From Colwellia sp. 39_35_sub15_T18 (GTDB lineage Bacteria > Pseudomonadota > Gammaproteobacteria > Enterobacterales > Alteromonadaceae): a stretch of DNA of 64,000 bases. Positions within the stretch are counted from its first letter, which is position 1. Every line of letters begins with the position of its first letter. This document shows positions 28,093-37,257 of this stretch, piece after piece. The stretch covers positions 55,352 to 119,351 of the forward strand of contig MAAE01000004.1 of assembly GCA_002162675.1 (NCBI GenBank), written 5' to 3'. Position numbers and translations under genes: made by a program. The notes beneath the pieces are model-generated. The model did not search any database. It saw nothing but the letters and a program-made list of their open reading frames with translations, and was not told where the DNA came from.

Positions 28093-29889
28093 TTAAAACA
28101 ACTCATCGGCAATATCAAACATACAATCACTACCTGATTTTGCACTAGCAATGAGTGAGATTCTACGAGGCAATAAACGGGTGAAGTAATAACGCGCGGT
28201 GTGCAGCTTAGATTGATAAAACTCATTACCGCTTTCGCCGTTGTTATCAATGCCAGCTTGCGATACTTTCGCCATTTTTGCCCATACATAAGCCATCGCG
28301 GTATAACCAAACACATGCAAATAATCATTAGCTGAAGCGCCAAGCTCATTCTTATTGTCTGCAGCCTTAGTTAATAGGTCTGTCGTTAATTCAGTTAAAT
28401 CGGTAAGCGCTTCATTCAGAGGCGTGATAAATTCAGCCATTGCAGCATCTGATTGATTTTCTTCAATGTAAGCATTCACTTCGTCGGTAAAGACTTTGAA
28501 TAGGCTGCCTTTTGAACCTGCCACTTTACGCATCAGTAGATCCATGGCTTGAATACCATTAGTTCCTTCGTAAATCTGGGTAATTCGAGCATCACGTACT
28601 AATTGCTCTTGACCCCATTCACGAATAAAGCCATGGCCACCGAATACTTGCTGACCTGTTACGGTATTTTCAAAACCTAAATCAGTGAAAAAGGCTTTTG
28701 CTACCGGTGTCATTAGTGCAACCAAGGCTTCACCTTTAACTTGCTTGTCACCTTCACCAAAAGTGGCATAATCTAATTGCATAGCAATGTATGAAGATAA
28801 AGCACGTGAACCTTCGTTCAATGCTTTCATATTCAATAACATGCGACGTACATCACCGTGTACCATAATAGAATCTGCCGCTTGCTCAGGTGATTTAGCA
28901 CCCGTAAGCGCTCGGCCTTGTATTCTGTCTTTCGCATATTCTAGCGCATTTTGATAAGAGCGTACTGCGGCACCAAGACCTTGAATACCAACACCAATAC
29001 GTTCAAAGTTCATCATAGTGAACATGCAAGCCAAACCTTTGTTAAGCTCACCTACTAAATAACCCTGTGCACCGTCAAAATTCATCACACAAGTCGCCGA
29101 GGCATGAATACCCATTTTATGCTCGATAGAGCCACAGCTAACGTTGTTACGCTCACCTAAGGTTTCATCTTCATTGACATGAAATTTAGGAACTAAAAAC
29201 AATGAAATTCCTCTAGGGCCTGCTGGCGCGTCAGGTAATTTTGCTAGCACTAAGTGAACAATATTTTCGGTTAGGTCATGTTCGCCACCAGTGATAAATA
29301 TTTTATTACCAGTAACACTATAGCTACCATCTTCTTGAGGTATGGCTTTAGTGCGAATAATACCAAGATCGGTACCAGAATGAGATTCAGTTAAACACAT
29401 AGAGGCTGACCATTCACCAGCATACATACGTGTTAAATAACGTTGTTTTAATTCGTCACTACCATGCTTGGCTAAAGATAAGGCGGCACCTGCGGTTAGC
29501 ACAGGATAAAGCGCAAAAGAAATATCAGCACTACAAAGCATTTCTTCATGCATAGCCGTTAACATTTTTGGCATACCCATGCCGCCATAGTTAACATCAC
29601 CGCCAAGTCCTGACCAGCCACCTTCTGCGTAAGTATTAAAAGCTTCTTTGTAACCTGGCGCCGTAGTTACCACGCCATCGTTGAAACTAACACCAGTTTC
29701 ATCACCTTCACGGGAAATAGGAGCAAGCACCTGTTCAGCTATTTTTGCACATTCTTGTAAAATGGCTTGCGCGGTATCTTTGTCTACTTGCTCAGCAAGC
29801 TTAGGTAATTGTTGCCACATTTCATCAGCTTTGAATACCTCATGAAGTAAAAAACTCATATCTTTTAATGGAACTTTATATTCAGCCAC
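28093..29889 (-). CDS. Acyl-CoA dehydrogenase, ~600-residue FadE/DmdC-like class
   Basis: FAD enzyme catalysing alpha,beta-dehydrogenation of an acyl-CoA. The 598-residue length and the C-terminal extension beyond the ordinary 380-residue fold mark the large class that includes 3-methylmercaptopropionyl-CoA dehydrogenase (DmdC) and several Pseudomonas FadE enzymes. Visible motifs: CLTESHSGTDLGIIRTKA, NKIFITGGEHDLTENIVH, GAAVRSYQNALEYAKDRIQGR and the C-terminal QVFGGHGFIREWGQEQLVRDARI with YEGTNGIQAMDLL. Substrate cannot be fixed. A palindrome resembling PsrA/fatty-acid regulator sites lies upstream. Confidence 0.92.
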   Translation of the reverse strand: MAEYKVPLKDMSFLLHEVFKADEMWQQLPKLAEQVDKDTAQAILQECAKIAEQVLAPISREGDETGVSFNDGVVTTAPGYKEAFNTYAEGGWSGLGGDVNYGGMGMPKMLTAMHEEMLCSADISFALYPVLTAGAALSLAKHGSDELKQRYLTRMYAGEWSASMCLTESHSGTDLGIIRTKAIPQEDGSYSVTGNKIFITGGEHDLTENIVHLVLAKLPDAPAGPRGISLFLVPKFHVNEDETLGERNNVSCGSIEHKMGIHASATCVMNFDGAQGYLVGELNKGLACMFTMMNFERIGVGIQGLGAAVRSYQNALEYAKDRIQGRALTGAKSPEQAADSIMVHGDVRRMLLNMKALNEGSRALSSYIAMQLDYATFGEGDKQVKGEALVALMTPVAKAFFTDLGFENTVTGQQVFGGHGFIREWGQEQLVRDARITQIYEGTNGIQAMDLLMRKVAGSKGSLFKVFTDEVNAYIEENQSDAAMAEFITPLNEALTDLTELTTDLLTKAADNKNELGASANDYLHVFGYTAMAYVWAKMAKVSQAGIDNNGESGNEFYQSKLHTARYYFTRLLPRRISLIASAKSGSDCMFDIADELF

Positions 29890-29930
29890 AATAACCCCTT
29901 ATCAATTTAGTTAACTTAGTTGCAAGTATG

Positions 29931-29961
29931 TTCGAACAAACAATTAAAACAGTTGTTTGAA
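29931..29961. promoter_or_regulatory. Palindrome upstream of acyl-CoA dehydrogenase, PsrA-like
   Basis: TTCGAACAAAC (29931-29941) and GTTGTTTGAA (29952-29961) form an imperfect inverted repeat. The right part also reads AAAAC-AGTT-GTTTG, close to the (C/G)AAAC-N2-4-GTTT(C/G) sites described for PsrA, a TetR-type repressor of fatty-acid degradation. It lies 42 bp upstream of the start. Assignment to PsrA is inference. Confidence 0.4.
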
Positions 29962-30093
29962 TATACCTGAATAGATGAAAAAGTAAAGCTAACAAGCAAA
30001 TTAACCATGGCAAAACTTGCGATTTAGATAAAAATTGCGTTAGTGTTAATAACTCCTAGCAAATAAAGTATAGAAAACTTACGGGCGTCTGCA

Positions 30094-31068
30094 GTGAAAA
30101 TAATAAAAATTGTATTTTGCTTTTGTTTATTTGTGATTAGTCCGTTACAAGCCAAGCAAATAAGTTACGCTAAGCAAGCGCAAGATAGACAGTATGTATT
30201 TAGTTATCGTTGGCTTGATCATCAAAGTCAATCGCAATATATCAGCTTTAGTTTGAGCAAAAGCGCTTTATTTGAGCGTTTTAGAATGCTAAAAAGTTAT
30301 AAAAGTGAATTTGCCCAAAAATCAATCTTACGTGCTATAAGAAAGCAGTTACAACAGCAACCACTCAAGGGTGCGCAAGTATTTTTCCAGCAACGAAATG
30401 GTAAAATCAGCATAGAAGTAAAGGGCTTAGATGAAAAAGATGTTGCCCTCGCGTACCAAAAAATTAAAGTGCTAGAGCAGCAAGCAACAGACAAATATTT
30501 TAAAAACAACTATTATCAACTGTTTACAAACCATGATGAGCAAACGGGTGTAAAGGTTAATCATATTGATGTTGCCAACAATTCAGTCGCTGACTTTAAG
30601 TCCCTCAAAAATATTATTTTAGCAAAAGTCTCCATTAAAAATATTCGAAAAGTAAGCAACTATGTACTTGGCTTTGTACAAAGTATTCCTTACTCAACCT
30701 TAGAATCACGTATTAGCTCTTCTGGTGCAGGATTTAACCCACCCGCAAAATTAATATGGGAAAATCAAGGTGATTGCGACAGTAAAATGGCATTAACCGC
30801 CACCTTGTTACGTGCCTTAATGCCGCGCATAGATATGGCGATGTTCTATATCGAACAACATGCTTTTATTGGTATCGCTATTCCCGTACAAGCGGGAGAA
30901 ATGATGGTGGAGCACCAAGGGGTTAAATATGTGCTAGCAGAGCCAACAGGCCCGGCTTTATATCCGTTGGGAACATTGGCTCCCGAGTCTGAATTAGCCA
31001 TTAATCAGGGCCGTTATGTGGTTGAGGCATACCATTCAGATGGGTCTATTGAGATACCTAATGAATAG
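30094..31068 (+). CDS. Exported transglutaminase-like protein of unknown role
   Basis: 324 residues from a GTG start, with a signal peptide (MKIIKIVFCFCLFVISPLQA). The C-terminal half contains WENQGDCDSKMALTATLLRAL, EQHAFIGIAI and a later LAEPTGP, spaced like the Cys-His-Asp/Glu core of the transglutaminase-like superfamily. A catalytic Cys in GDCDSK is therefore likely. The N-terminal half is lysine/glutamine-rich and unassigned. Proteins of this superfamily include peptidases, but no specific function can be given. It is divergent from the acyl-CoA dehydrogenase. Confidence 0.8.
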   Translation: MKIIKIVFCFCLFVISPLQAKQISYAKQAQDRQYVFSYRWLDHQSQSQYISFSLSKSALFERFRMLKSYKSEFAQKSILRAIRKQLQQQPLKGAQVFFQQRNGKISIEVKGLDEKDVALAYQKIKVLEQQATDKYFKNNYYQLFTNHDEQTGVKVNHIDVANNSVADFKSLKNIILAKVSIKNIRKVSNYVLGFVQSIPYSTLESRISSSGAGFNPPAKLIWENQGDCDSKMALTATLLRALMPRIDMAMFYIEQHAFIGIAIPVQAGEMMVEHQGVKYVLAEPTGPALYPLGTLAPESELAINQGRYVVEAYHSDGSIEIPNE

Positions 31069-31257
31069 ATTTGCGCGAGCAAGTTCCCGCCGACAATGTT
31101 CCTGCCTCAAGAGCGACTAAGAATATTTACCACAGAGAGCACTGAGGTGCTACGCACTACACCGAGAATAACAAGCCCTCTTGTCGCATTACGGCTGGTG
31201 ATGAACAATTAACTTGAAAGGCAAATTTTACGACTGGAATCGCGAGCTAATAAAGTA

Positions 31258-32184
31258 CTATTTATCCTCAAGCGTGGCTAAGAAGCTTAAGCTGGGGGCA
31301 AAAAATGCGGCTCCTGTTTCAGCCTGAGTATATTTAAGTAAATGATCAACATTGCCATGATCATCACCATGGATCATGCTTTTCAGCATAATCTCAAAGG
31401 GCTTGGGTGAATGGCAGTAAGAAACAAAAAACAACCCTTGCCGCTTCATGTCGCCATAAGGCATGCTCTGCCTGACAATTTCAATCGCATTGCCTTGCTC
31501 ATCTTTTAAACTAGTGCGTTTGGTATGAGCCGTGAGTGGCTTGTCTTCACTTTCATATTCAATATTATCAAGCTTAGTGCGACCATAAACATCTTCTTGC
31601 TCTTTATTTTGCAGTGAATTCCACAAGGTTAAATTATGTTGATAACGTTGAGTGTGTAAATAACTGCCACTGGAAAATTCGGCATCATCAGCCTCTTTCA
31701 CTAAGGCCACTTCACGTCTGCGCATACCTTGTGGATTTTCGGTGCCATCGACAAAACCCGTTAAATCTCGACCATCGAGAAAACGAAAGGCTTGTATGTG
31801 TTCAATAAGCTCGACACTGTCAGCCAGTAATTGGCACACTTTCGAGCTAACAATATGATTAACATCAGCGCGATCACTGCGCAGTTCAATATAAATATCA
31901 ACACTACTCGCTGGTGCTAATCTATCGTCACTATTCATGGCGGGAAAGGCAGATAAGTGTTTAGGACGAGCTTGAGGATAAAATTCATCCCAATAGTTAG
32001 CGCCAATAGCAATAACGCCGGTTAGGTTCGCTTCTGAAAATTGATCCCCGTAATCTTCAAATAGTGCCGGTAAACGCGATAATGCGGTGCGGATAAAAGC
32101 ATTTTTGTCATCTAAGGCATTAAAAAGTAAGTAACTGCCGTGTAAATTAGGCTCAGCGCAAATACCAAACTGTTCTCTAGCCAT
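31258..32184 (-). CDS. Dye-decolorizing (DyP-type) peroxidase
   Basis: Heme peroxidase of about 308 residues. The diagnostic GFVDGTENPQG motif (catalytic Asp) is present, as are the region around HIVSSKVCQLL containing the probable proximal His, and the C-terminal QGLFFVSYCHSPKPFEIML. It belongs to the short cytoplasmic class typified by YfeX/TyrA. Start at ATG 32184 is favoured by AGGAACTTCAA upstream; an earlier start at 32229 would overlap the promoter. No encapsulin gene or Tat signal is visible. Confidence 0.93.
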   Translation of the reverse strand: MAREQFGICAEPNLHGSYLLFNALDDKNAFIRTALSRLPALFEDYGDQFSEANLTGVIAIGANYWDEFYPQARPKHLSAFPAMNSDDRLAPASSVDIYIELRSDRADVNHIVSSKVCQLLADSVELIEHIQAFRFLDGRDLTGFVDGTENPQGMRRREVALVKEADDAEFSSGSYLHTQRYQHNLTLWNSLQNKEQEDVYGRTKLDNIEYESEDKPLTAHTKRTSLKDEQGNAIEIVRQSMPYGDMKRQGLFFVSYCHSPKPFEIMLKSMIHGDDHGNVDHLLKYTQAETGAAFFAPSLSFLATLEDK

Positions 32185-32203
32185 TTGAAGTTCCTGTAGG
32201 AAA

Positions 32204-32232
32204 ATTATATCTTGCTTTATTGTACACAATAA
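32204..32232 (-). promoter_or_regulatory. DyP promoter with overlapping 16-bp palindrome
   Basis: On the minus strand TTATTG, 17 bp, TATAAT (plus-strand 32204-32209 is ATTATA) precedes the DyP start. The palindrome TTATTGTACACAATAA (32217-32232) covers the -35 region, so a dimeric regulator could control this gene. The regulator is not identifiable. Confidence 0.45.
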
Positions 32233-32244
32233 AAACGGCTTAGG

Positions 32245-33144
32245 TTACATCACTTGCCATAAACCTTTGTTATCTTCACACATTAATTTTTTTAAGGTTT
32301 CTTTTTGGCCGTTAAAATCATTGATAATGGATATTTTATGACAAGATAAGCCTGCTTGTTTAAATTCAGCACCTTTAATAATTTGGCCTCGGTAGCCACT
32401 TTGGGCATTGTGCCAAACAATGCTTTTTTGCTCGCTATTTTCTAGCAGTGTCACGGTCCGCTCTTGTAATAAAGTCATATCCGCTGTGGTGAGTAATTTA
32501 GCTGACTCTGAATTAGGGGCAATCATGCCTGTTAAGCCAGAAACCACTTCAAAGGGTAATGAAATAACACCTTTAAAAAAGCCTGACACTAGGCCGCTTG
32601 AGGCTTCTTTACCCAAGGTTTTTGCATCCGTAATTATATATTCAATACGCGTTAGGTATTGAGGTATATCTGTCCGTGACTGCTGTAACTCTGCTAGATA
32701 CTTGGTCGAATGCGGTCGCCACTTTGCTAACTCATCGTTGGTTCTATTTGTCATTAACACGATGGCATCAACCCGCTTTAACAGGCTAGGTAATTCTTGT
32801 TGTATTTGTGATAGCTGAGTTGCCATTTTATCTAAATGACGCCATAAATTAGGTAATTGCTGGGCGTAAGATTCACTTTGTGTAAGCCCTTGCTCGACTA
32901 AAGGCAAACTACTGTCTATTCGAGATAAAATGGCGGGTAATTGTTTATCAACAACATCTCTTACTTTCGCAACTTCTGTCCGAACTAAGTCAACTTCATT
33001 GACAATGCTCGCAATATGGGGAGTTGCTCTATCAACGGCATGAATAAAACCTGGGATTTGCGCAGAAAAGCTCATTAAGGCATAAGCAAAGTAAGCAATA
33101 GCCATGGCTAAAATCGCTTGTGAATACGAAAATTTTGTTGTCAT
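32245..33144 (-). CDS. Membrane-anchored coiled-coil protein with surface-antigen-like C-terminus
   Basis: 299 residues: one N-terminal membrane segment (ILAMAIAYFAYALMSF), then a long helical/coiled-coil region (about 35-160) rich in leucine heptads, then a small C-terminal domain (from about 220) with SIVWHNAQSGYRGQIIKGA, GLSCHKISI and MCEDNKGLWQVM. The C-terminal pattern resembles the RT0821/Lpp0805-type surface-antigen repeat (W.N..SG..G; C...; G.W). The protein would project into the periplasm. Function unknown. It precedes the DyP gene on the same strand but that gene has its own promoter. Confidence 0.75.
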   Translation of the reverse strand: MTTKFSYSQAILAMAIAYFAYALMSFSAQIPGFIHAVDRATPHIASIVNEVDLVRTEVAKVRDVVDKQLPAILSRIDSSLPLVEQGLTQSESYAQQLPNLWRHLDKMATQLSQIQQELPSLLKRVDAIVLMTNRTNDELAKWRPHSTKYLAELQQSRTDIPQYLTRIEYIITDAKTLGKEASSGLVSGFFKGVISLPFEVVSGLTGMIAPNSESAKLLTTADMTLLQERTVTLLENSEQKSIVWHNAQSGYRGQIIKGAEFKQAGLSCHKISIINDFNGQKETLKKLMCEDNKGLWQVM

Positions 33145-33282
33145 TGGTTAGCTGTTTAAATCCGTTATTAAGATAGTGTCATTATTCACCACCGAGTCGC
33201 GATGCTACACAGAGGGTTCTTCGAACCTACACAGATATCTTACTAGTTTTGGCGATAAAATTTTGAGCGAATTCGTCTTTGA

Positions 33283-36117
33283 TTAAATATCTTTACTTAA
33301 ATTAAGTTCATCTAATAAACAATAACTTAAGTCATCAATTTTTTCAGTTTGCTTGTTTTTAATGGCTATTTCTAATTCAAGTGCGCTTTGAGATAGCTCA
33401 GCAAAACCGAACATTTTCGCCGCACCGGCTAATTTATGCGCCACTCTAGCCAAGCACACATAATCATGTTGTTCACTGTAGGCTAAAATATCTTGACTAT
33501 CTTTGCTTAAATTATGTTGAAACTCACGCTTAAGATCAGAGAGGTCAACATCAAGCAGCTCATTACTGATTTGCTCGCTTGACGATTTAAGACCTGGGTA
33601 ATAACGAGCAATAGTGGCGACAAACTTATCTCTTTCTATCGGTTTTTTCAGGTGACCATCAAAACCTAAAGCTAAGTATTGACTAATCTCATGAGACATA
33701 GCATTCGCGGTGAGGGCATATATCGGCTGACCGCAACCAAGCTCCCTTAGTTTTTGTAGCACTTGAATACCATCCATTTCAGGCATTTGTATATCCAACA
33801 ATATTAATGTCGGCTGATGCTGCATGCATTGTTCAATGGCTTCTCTGCCATTGATAGCTTCAATAACGTCAAGACCCATACCTTTCAATATTCGCGCTAT
33901 AAGTCGGCGATTATCATCATGATCGTCGGTCAGTAAAATTTTACCGACATAACTGCTCGATTGTGTGGTTATTAGTGATTGCTCATCAATATTTTCATCT
34001 TCTTGCGGCACACAAACATCACCAAAAGGTAACTTTAAAATAAAAGTACTGCCTTGTGCTAATTGGCTAGTGACGTTGATGTCACCCGCCATCACTTTGG
34101 TCAGTTGCATCGACAAAAACAACCCTAAACCTGAACCACAGAAACGTCTGCTAATACTATTGTCAGCTTGGGTAAAGCTTTTGAATATTCTAGCCATTTG
34201 TGTTTCATCCATGCCAATTCCCGTATCGGTTACGGTAAAAAATAGCGTTTTATCCACCATAGCAATGTCTAAAGTGACCCAACCTTCTTCGGTAAATTTA
34301 ATGGCATTAGAGCAAAGGTTGATTAAAATTTGCTTTAGCCTTAAACCATCAATATCAATAATAAAGGGGGTTGGTAAGTGGTGACTGACGGTAAAAGCTA
34401 AGTTTTTTCTAACAGCTTGCTCGGTGAACATATCTTCCAATTCATGAATAATGTTATGTAAGTTTTGTTGCCGTACTTCTAGTTCAAATTTATCAGCTTC
34501 TATTTTACTCAGGTCTAAAATATCATTAACTAATTGCAACAAATGTAAACTGTTACTATGAATAATTCCGACTTCTTTCAGGAGGGAGTTATGGTCAAAA
34601 TCACCATGAATAATAGCTTCAGATTGCCCTATAACGGCGGTCAATGGCGTTCTAATCTCATGACTCATATTGGCTAAAAATTGACTTTTAATTTGGTTGG
34701 CCTGTTGTAACTCTTGCGTTAAAAATTCCAGTGCTTTGGTGCGTTGCTTTACTCGTACTTCTAAGTCTTTCGTTAACTGGCTTTCTAAATAGCGGCGATA
34801 GCCTAAAAACATGACGATTAAGGTTAGAATTACACCAAGAATAATAAAATCACGTTGCTGGTTAGTCTTAACACTCTGTAATTGTTTTAATTTTGTCTTT
34901 TGCTGTAAATTTTTAACTTGCTGGCTTAATTGATCTGACTCAAAACGTGCTAATTGCTCATTCAAGGTTTCATTAGCTTGTTTAAGGCGTCTATTGTTAT
35001 AGGTTAATTGAGATTTTAATGCCTGTGCGGTTTTGCCCTCAACGGCATAAATTAAGGTCAGCAAACCTAAATTCTCATTGATTAGCTCCTGATAGCCCAT
35101 TTTCAACGCAATAATATTTGCTTGCTGAAAATAGCTAAAAGCTTGTTCAATATCACCTTGATAAAAGTACGTTTTAGCTAATACATGCAAGTTGCCTGCA
35201 TAAGCCTTATGGTGGCCAAGTTCTTTACTTAGTTCAGCCCCTTGATTGGCATAAATTAGCGCTTTATCCGCTTGTCCTAATTCATAGTATATTTCAGCAA
35301 TATTATGCAACTGTGACGCAATATCATAGCTATGTTCATGTTGTTGAAAATAATGTAATGCCGTTAAGTTATATTGCTTTGCCTGCTGATACTGACCCGA
35401 ATATTTATAGGCAACGCCTAAATCGGCAGAGGCTTTCGCGACCCCGTATTCATCACCAAGCGCCGTTCTTTTATTAACCACCTGCTTAAACATAGTAATC
35501 GCCAAGTCAAAACGACGTAAACTAATATACAAAGTAGCAATATTATACCGAACATCAATTTTATCCATTTCATCGCCATAACGCTGATAGAGTGGCTCTG
35601 CTTGCTGATAACTTATTAAAGCGGCAATGGCATCTCCTTGCGCCGTTTGCACTAGCGCAATATTATTGAATAAATTTGCTTTAGCTATCGCGGTTTCAAT
35701 GATTGCTTTTTTTGTTTGTACCTGAGGTAAGTTTTGAAAATAATTAAGTGCCGCTTGATAGAAACTTAACGATTCGGGGTAATATCCTTGGTAATAAGCA
35801 ATAATACCTTGGAATTTATTAGCCATTGCTTGTTGTTCAAAAAGCTGCTTTTCTGTTGCAAGATCATTCGCTTTTTGGCTGGTAAGCATGGCTTGGTCAA
35901 AATCATTTAAAGAAAAATAGCTTCGGCTTTGTAATAACAAGGCTTTAACGCGTTGTAATGAAGTTAAATTTTGTTGACTGAGTAATTGCTTGAGTTGCTG
36001 AACCACCTCAGCTTTACTGTTCTGCTGCGCTATTTTTGTTAATTGCATAGCGACATCTTCCGACTGCGCTAACAACTCAACAGAAAATAAAAACACCAAT
36101 AGCAATAAACGAGGCAT
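33283..36117 (-). CDS. Hybrid sensor histidine kinase with periplasmic TPR sensor
   Basis: 944 residues: signal/anchor (1-17), TPR repeats at about 60-370, coiled coil, membrane segment 424-440, HisKA with phospho-acceptor His486 (NMSHEIRTPL), HATPase with LKQILINLCSNAIKF and DTGIGMD, a receiver domain (LILLDIQMPEMDGIQVL), and a C-terminal HPt domain (ARVAHKLAGAAKMFGF). It is a complete intramolecular phosphorelay, so a separate output response regulator is expected but none is adjacent. Input signal unknown. Confidence 0.93.
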   Translation of the reverse strand: MPRLLLLVFLFSVELLAQSEDVAMQLTKIAQQNSKAEVVQQLKQLLSQQNLTSLQRVKALLLQSRSYFSLNDFDQAMLTSQKANDLATEKQLFEQQAMANKFQGIIAYYQGYYPESLSFYQAALNYFQNLPQVQTKKAIIETAIAKANLFNNIALVQTAQGDAIAALISYQQAEPLYQRYGDEMDKIDVRYNIATLYISLRRFDLAITMFKQVVNKRTALGDEYGVAKASADLGVAYKYSGQYQQAKQYNLTALHYFQQHEHSYDIASQLHNIAEIYYELGQADKALIYANQGAELSKELGHHKAYAGNLHVLAKTYFYQGDIEQAFSYFQQANIIALKMGYQELINENLGLLTLIYAVEGKTAQALKSQLTYNNRRLKQANETLNEQLARFESDQLSQQVKNLQQKTKLKQLQSVKTNQQRDFIILGVILTLIVMFLGYRRYLESQLTKDLEVRVKQRTKALEFLTQELQQANQIKSQFLANMSHEIRTPLTAVIGQSEAIIHGDFDHNSLLKEVGIIHSNSLHLLQLVNDILDLSKIEADKFELEVRQQNLHNIIHELEDMFTEQAVRKNLAFTVSHHLPTPFIIDIDGLRLKQILINLCSNAIKFTEEGWVTLDIAMVDKTLFFTVTDTGIGMDETQMARIFKSFTQADNSISRRFCGSGLGLFLSMQLTKVMAGDINVTSQLAQGSTFILKLPFGDVCVPQEDENIDEQSLITTQSSSYVGKILLTDDHDDNRRLIARILKGMGLDVIEAINGREAIEQCMQHQPTLILLDIQMPEMDGIQVLQKLRELGCGQPIYALTANAMSHEISQYLALGFDGHLKKPIERDKFVATIARYYPGLKSSSEQISNELLDVDLSDLKREFQHNLSKDSQDILAYSEQHDYVCLARVAHKLAGAAKMFGFAELSQSALELEIAIKNKQTEKIDDLSYCLLDELNLSKDI

Positions 36118-36199
36118 ACAAAGACCTTAACTGAACCTTAGCCGAACTATAGTTATACCTTTGCGCAGCATTCATTACAAAAGCAAGTAGATAACTCTA

Positions 36200-36270
36200 A
36201 TTTATACCATTTAATGCCGATAAAAAAAACTGAAATTGCTTACCGCATCTAAAGTAATTTAGGTATAAAT
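36200..36270. repeat. 71-bp inverted-repeat element (MITE-like)
   Basis: Perfect 9-bp terminal inverted repeats ATTTATACC (36200-36208) and GGTATAAAT (36262-36270) enclose 53 bp, in the gap between divergent genes. A similar short element with ATACCA/TGGTAT ends is at 48371-48410. No coding capacity. Confidence 0.4.
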
Positions 36271-36362
36271 GTTACTGCGTAATAATTCAGAATATTCACG
36301 GTTGAATTACCCGTTAACTCACTTTACTATGCGGTAATATTTTCTATTAAATGCGATAAATA

Positions 36363-37139
36363 ATGCTCAAAAAAATGTTAAGTGCCAGTGTGTTTTTATT
36401 AAGCTTCAGCAGCTCAGTTAATGCAACTATTGTTGAATTTCAGACGTCTGAAGGTAATATTCAAGTTAACTTATTTGATCAAAGCACACCAAGAACCGTG
36501 GAAAACTTTCTACAATATGTCGATGAACAACACTACACAACATCAGTAATACACCGTGTTGCGCCTGACTTTGTTGTGCAAGGTGGCGGTTTTACTTTCG
36601 AAGGTGGCTGGCCTTTAACACGTCTTGACGTAAACGCGACGGTAATAAATGAACCAGTGTACTCTAATGTTAAGGGTACTATTGCCATGGCCAAGAGTGC
36701 AGATCCAAATAGCGCTACCGATCAATGGTTTTTTAATTTAACCGATAATGCCAGTAATTTAGACTTACAAAATGAGGGTTTCACTGTTTTCGGGCAAGTC
36801 ATTGGTGATGGTATGGCCACAATTGAAAAAATAGCTAAGTTAAATTTATGTAATAACGGTGGTTTAACAGGCATTCCAATGATTGATTACAGTAGCCAAA
36901 ACTGTAGTGAGAAAAGTACGCCGGGTATTGAAAACTTTGTCGTTATTAACCAAGTCATCATCATTGATTCATCTGAGGTGACGGATGCTGATTTAAATCC
37001 GGTAAAAAATACCCTATTAACAACAGAAGAAGAGCAAGAAGAAACAGAATCAAGTAGTAGTGGTGGCGCTTTTGTTTGGCTTACCCTACTTGCTTTTCTA
37101 TTACTTAGCGTACGAAAAATGAAAATTAGCAATAACTAA
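36363..37139 (+). CDS. Cyclophilin-type peptidyl-prolyl isomerase with GlyGly-CTERM-like tail
   Basis: 258 residues: signal peptide (to about residue 21), cyclophilin domain (FQTSEGNIQVNLFDQSTPRTVENF, HRVAPDFVVQGGGF, NSATDQWFFNLTDNA), then an acidic Ser-rich linker (EEEQEETESSSS) and a C-terminal GG, hydrophobic helix and basic end (SGGAFVWLTLLAFLLL then RK). This tail has the form of GlyGly-CTERM anchors processed by rhombosortase. The domain would catalyse proline isomerisation in the periplasm or at the surface. The signal peptide and sorting tail on a cyclophilin are the unusual points. Confidence 0.88.
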   Translation: MLKKMLSASVFLLSFSSSVNATIVEFQTSEGNIQVNLFDQSTPRTVENFLQYVDEQHYTTSVIHRVAPDFVVQGGGFTFEGGWPLTRLDVNATVINEPVYSNVKGTIAMAKSADPNSATDQWFFNLTDNASNLDLQNEGFTVFGQVIGDGMATIEKIAKLNLCNNGGLTGIPMIDYSSQNCSEKSTPGIENFVVINQVIIIDSSEVTDADLNPVKNTLLTTEEEQEETESSSSGGAFVWLTLLAFLLLSVRKMKISNN

Positions 37140-37168
37140 CAGTTAGCCTGTACAATAATCAAGCATAA

Positions 37169-37194
37169 AAAAAGCAGCGAAATCGCTGCTTTTT
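37169..37194. terminator. Terminator between cyclophilin gene and amtB
   Basis: AAAAAGCAGCGA and TCGCTGCTTTTT form a 12-bp perfect stem with a two-base AA centre and T/A tracts in the arms. It can stop transcription from both converging genes. Confidence 0.85.
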
Positions 37195-37257
37195 AAATTC
37201 AAACTTGAGAGAATCATTAAGAGTACTATTATCTAGCACTCTTAATATCAAGGGCTA

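Noticed and set aside
31129..33240. Sequences like ACCACAGAGAGCACTGAGGT (about 31130) and GATGCTACACAGAGGG (about 33200)
   Set aside because: They resemble widespread CACAGAG-type intergenic filler repeats, but the two copies here are too diverged to define an element.
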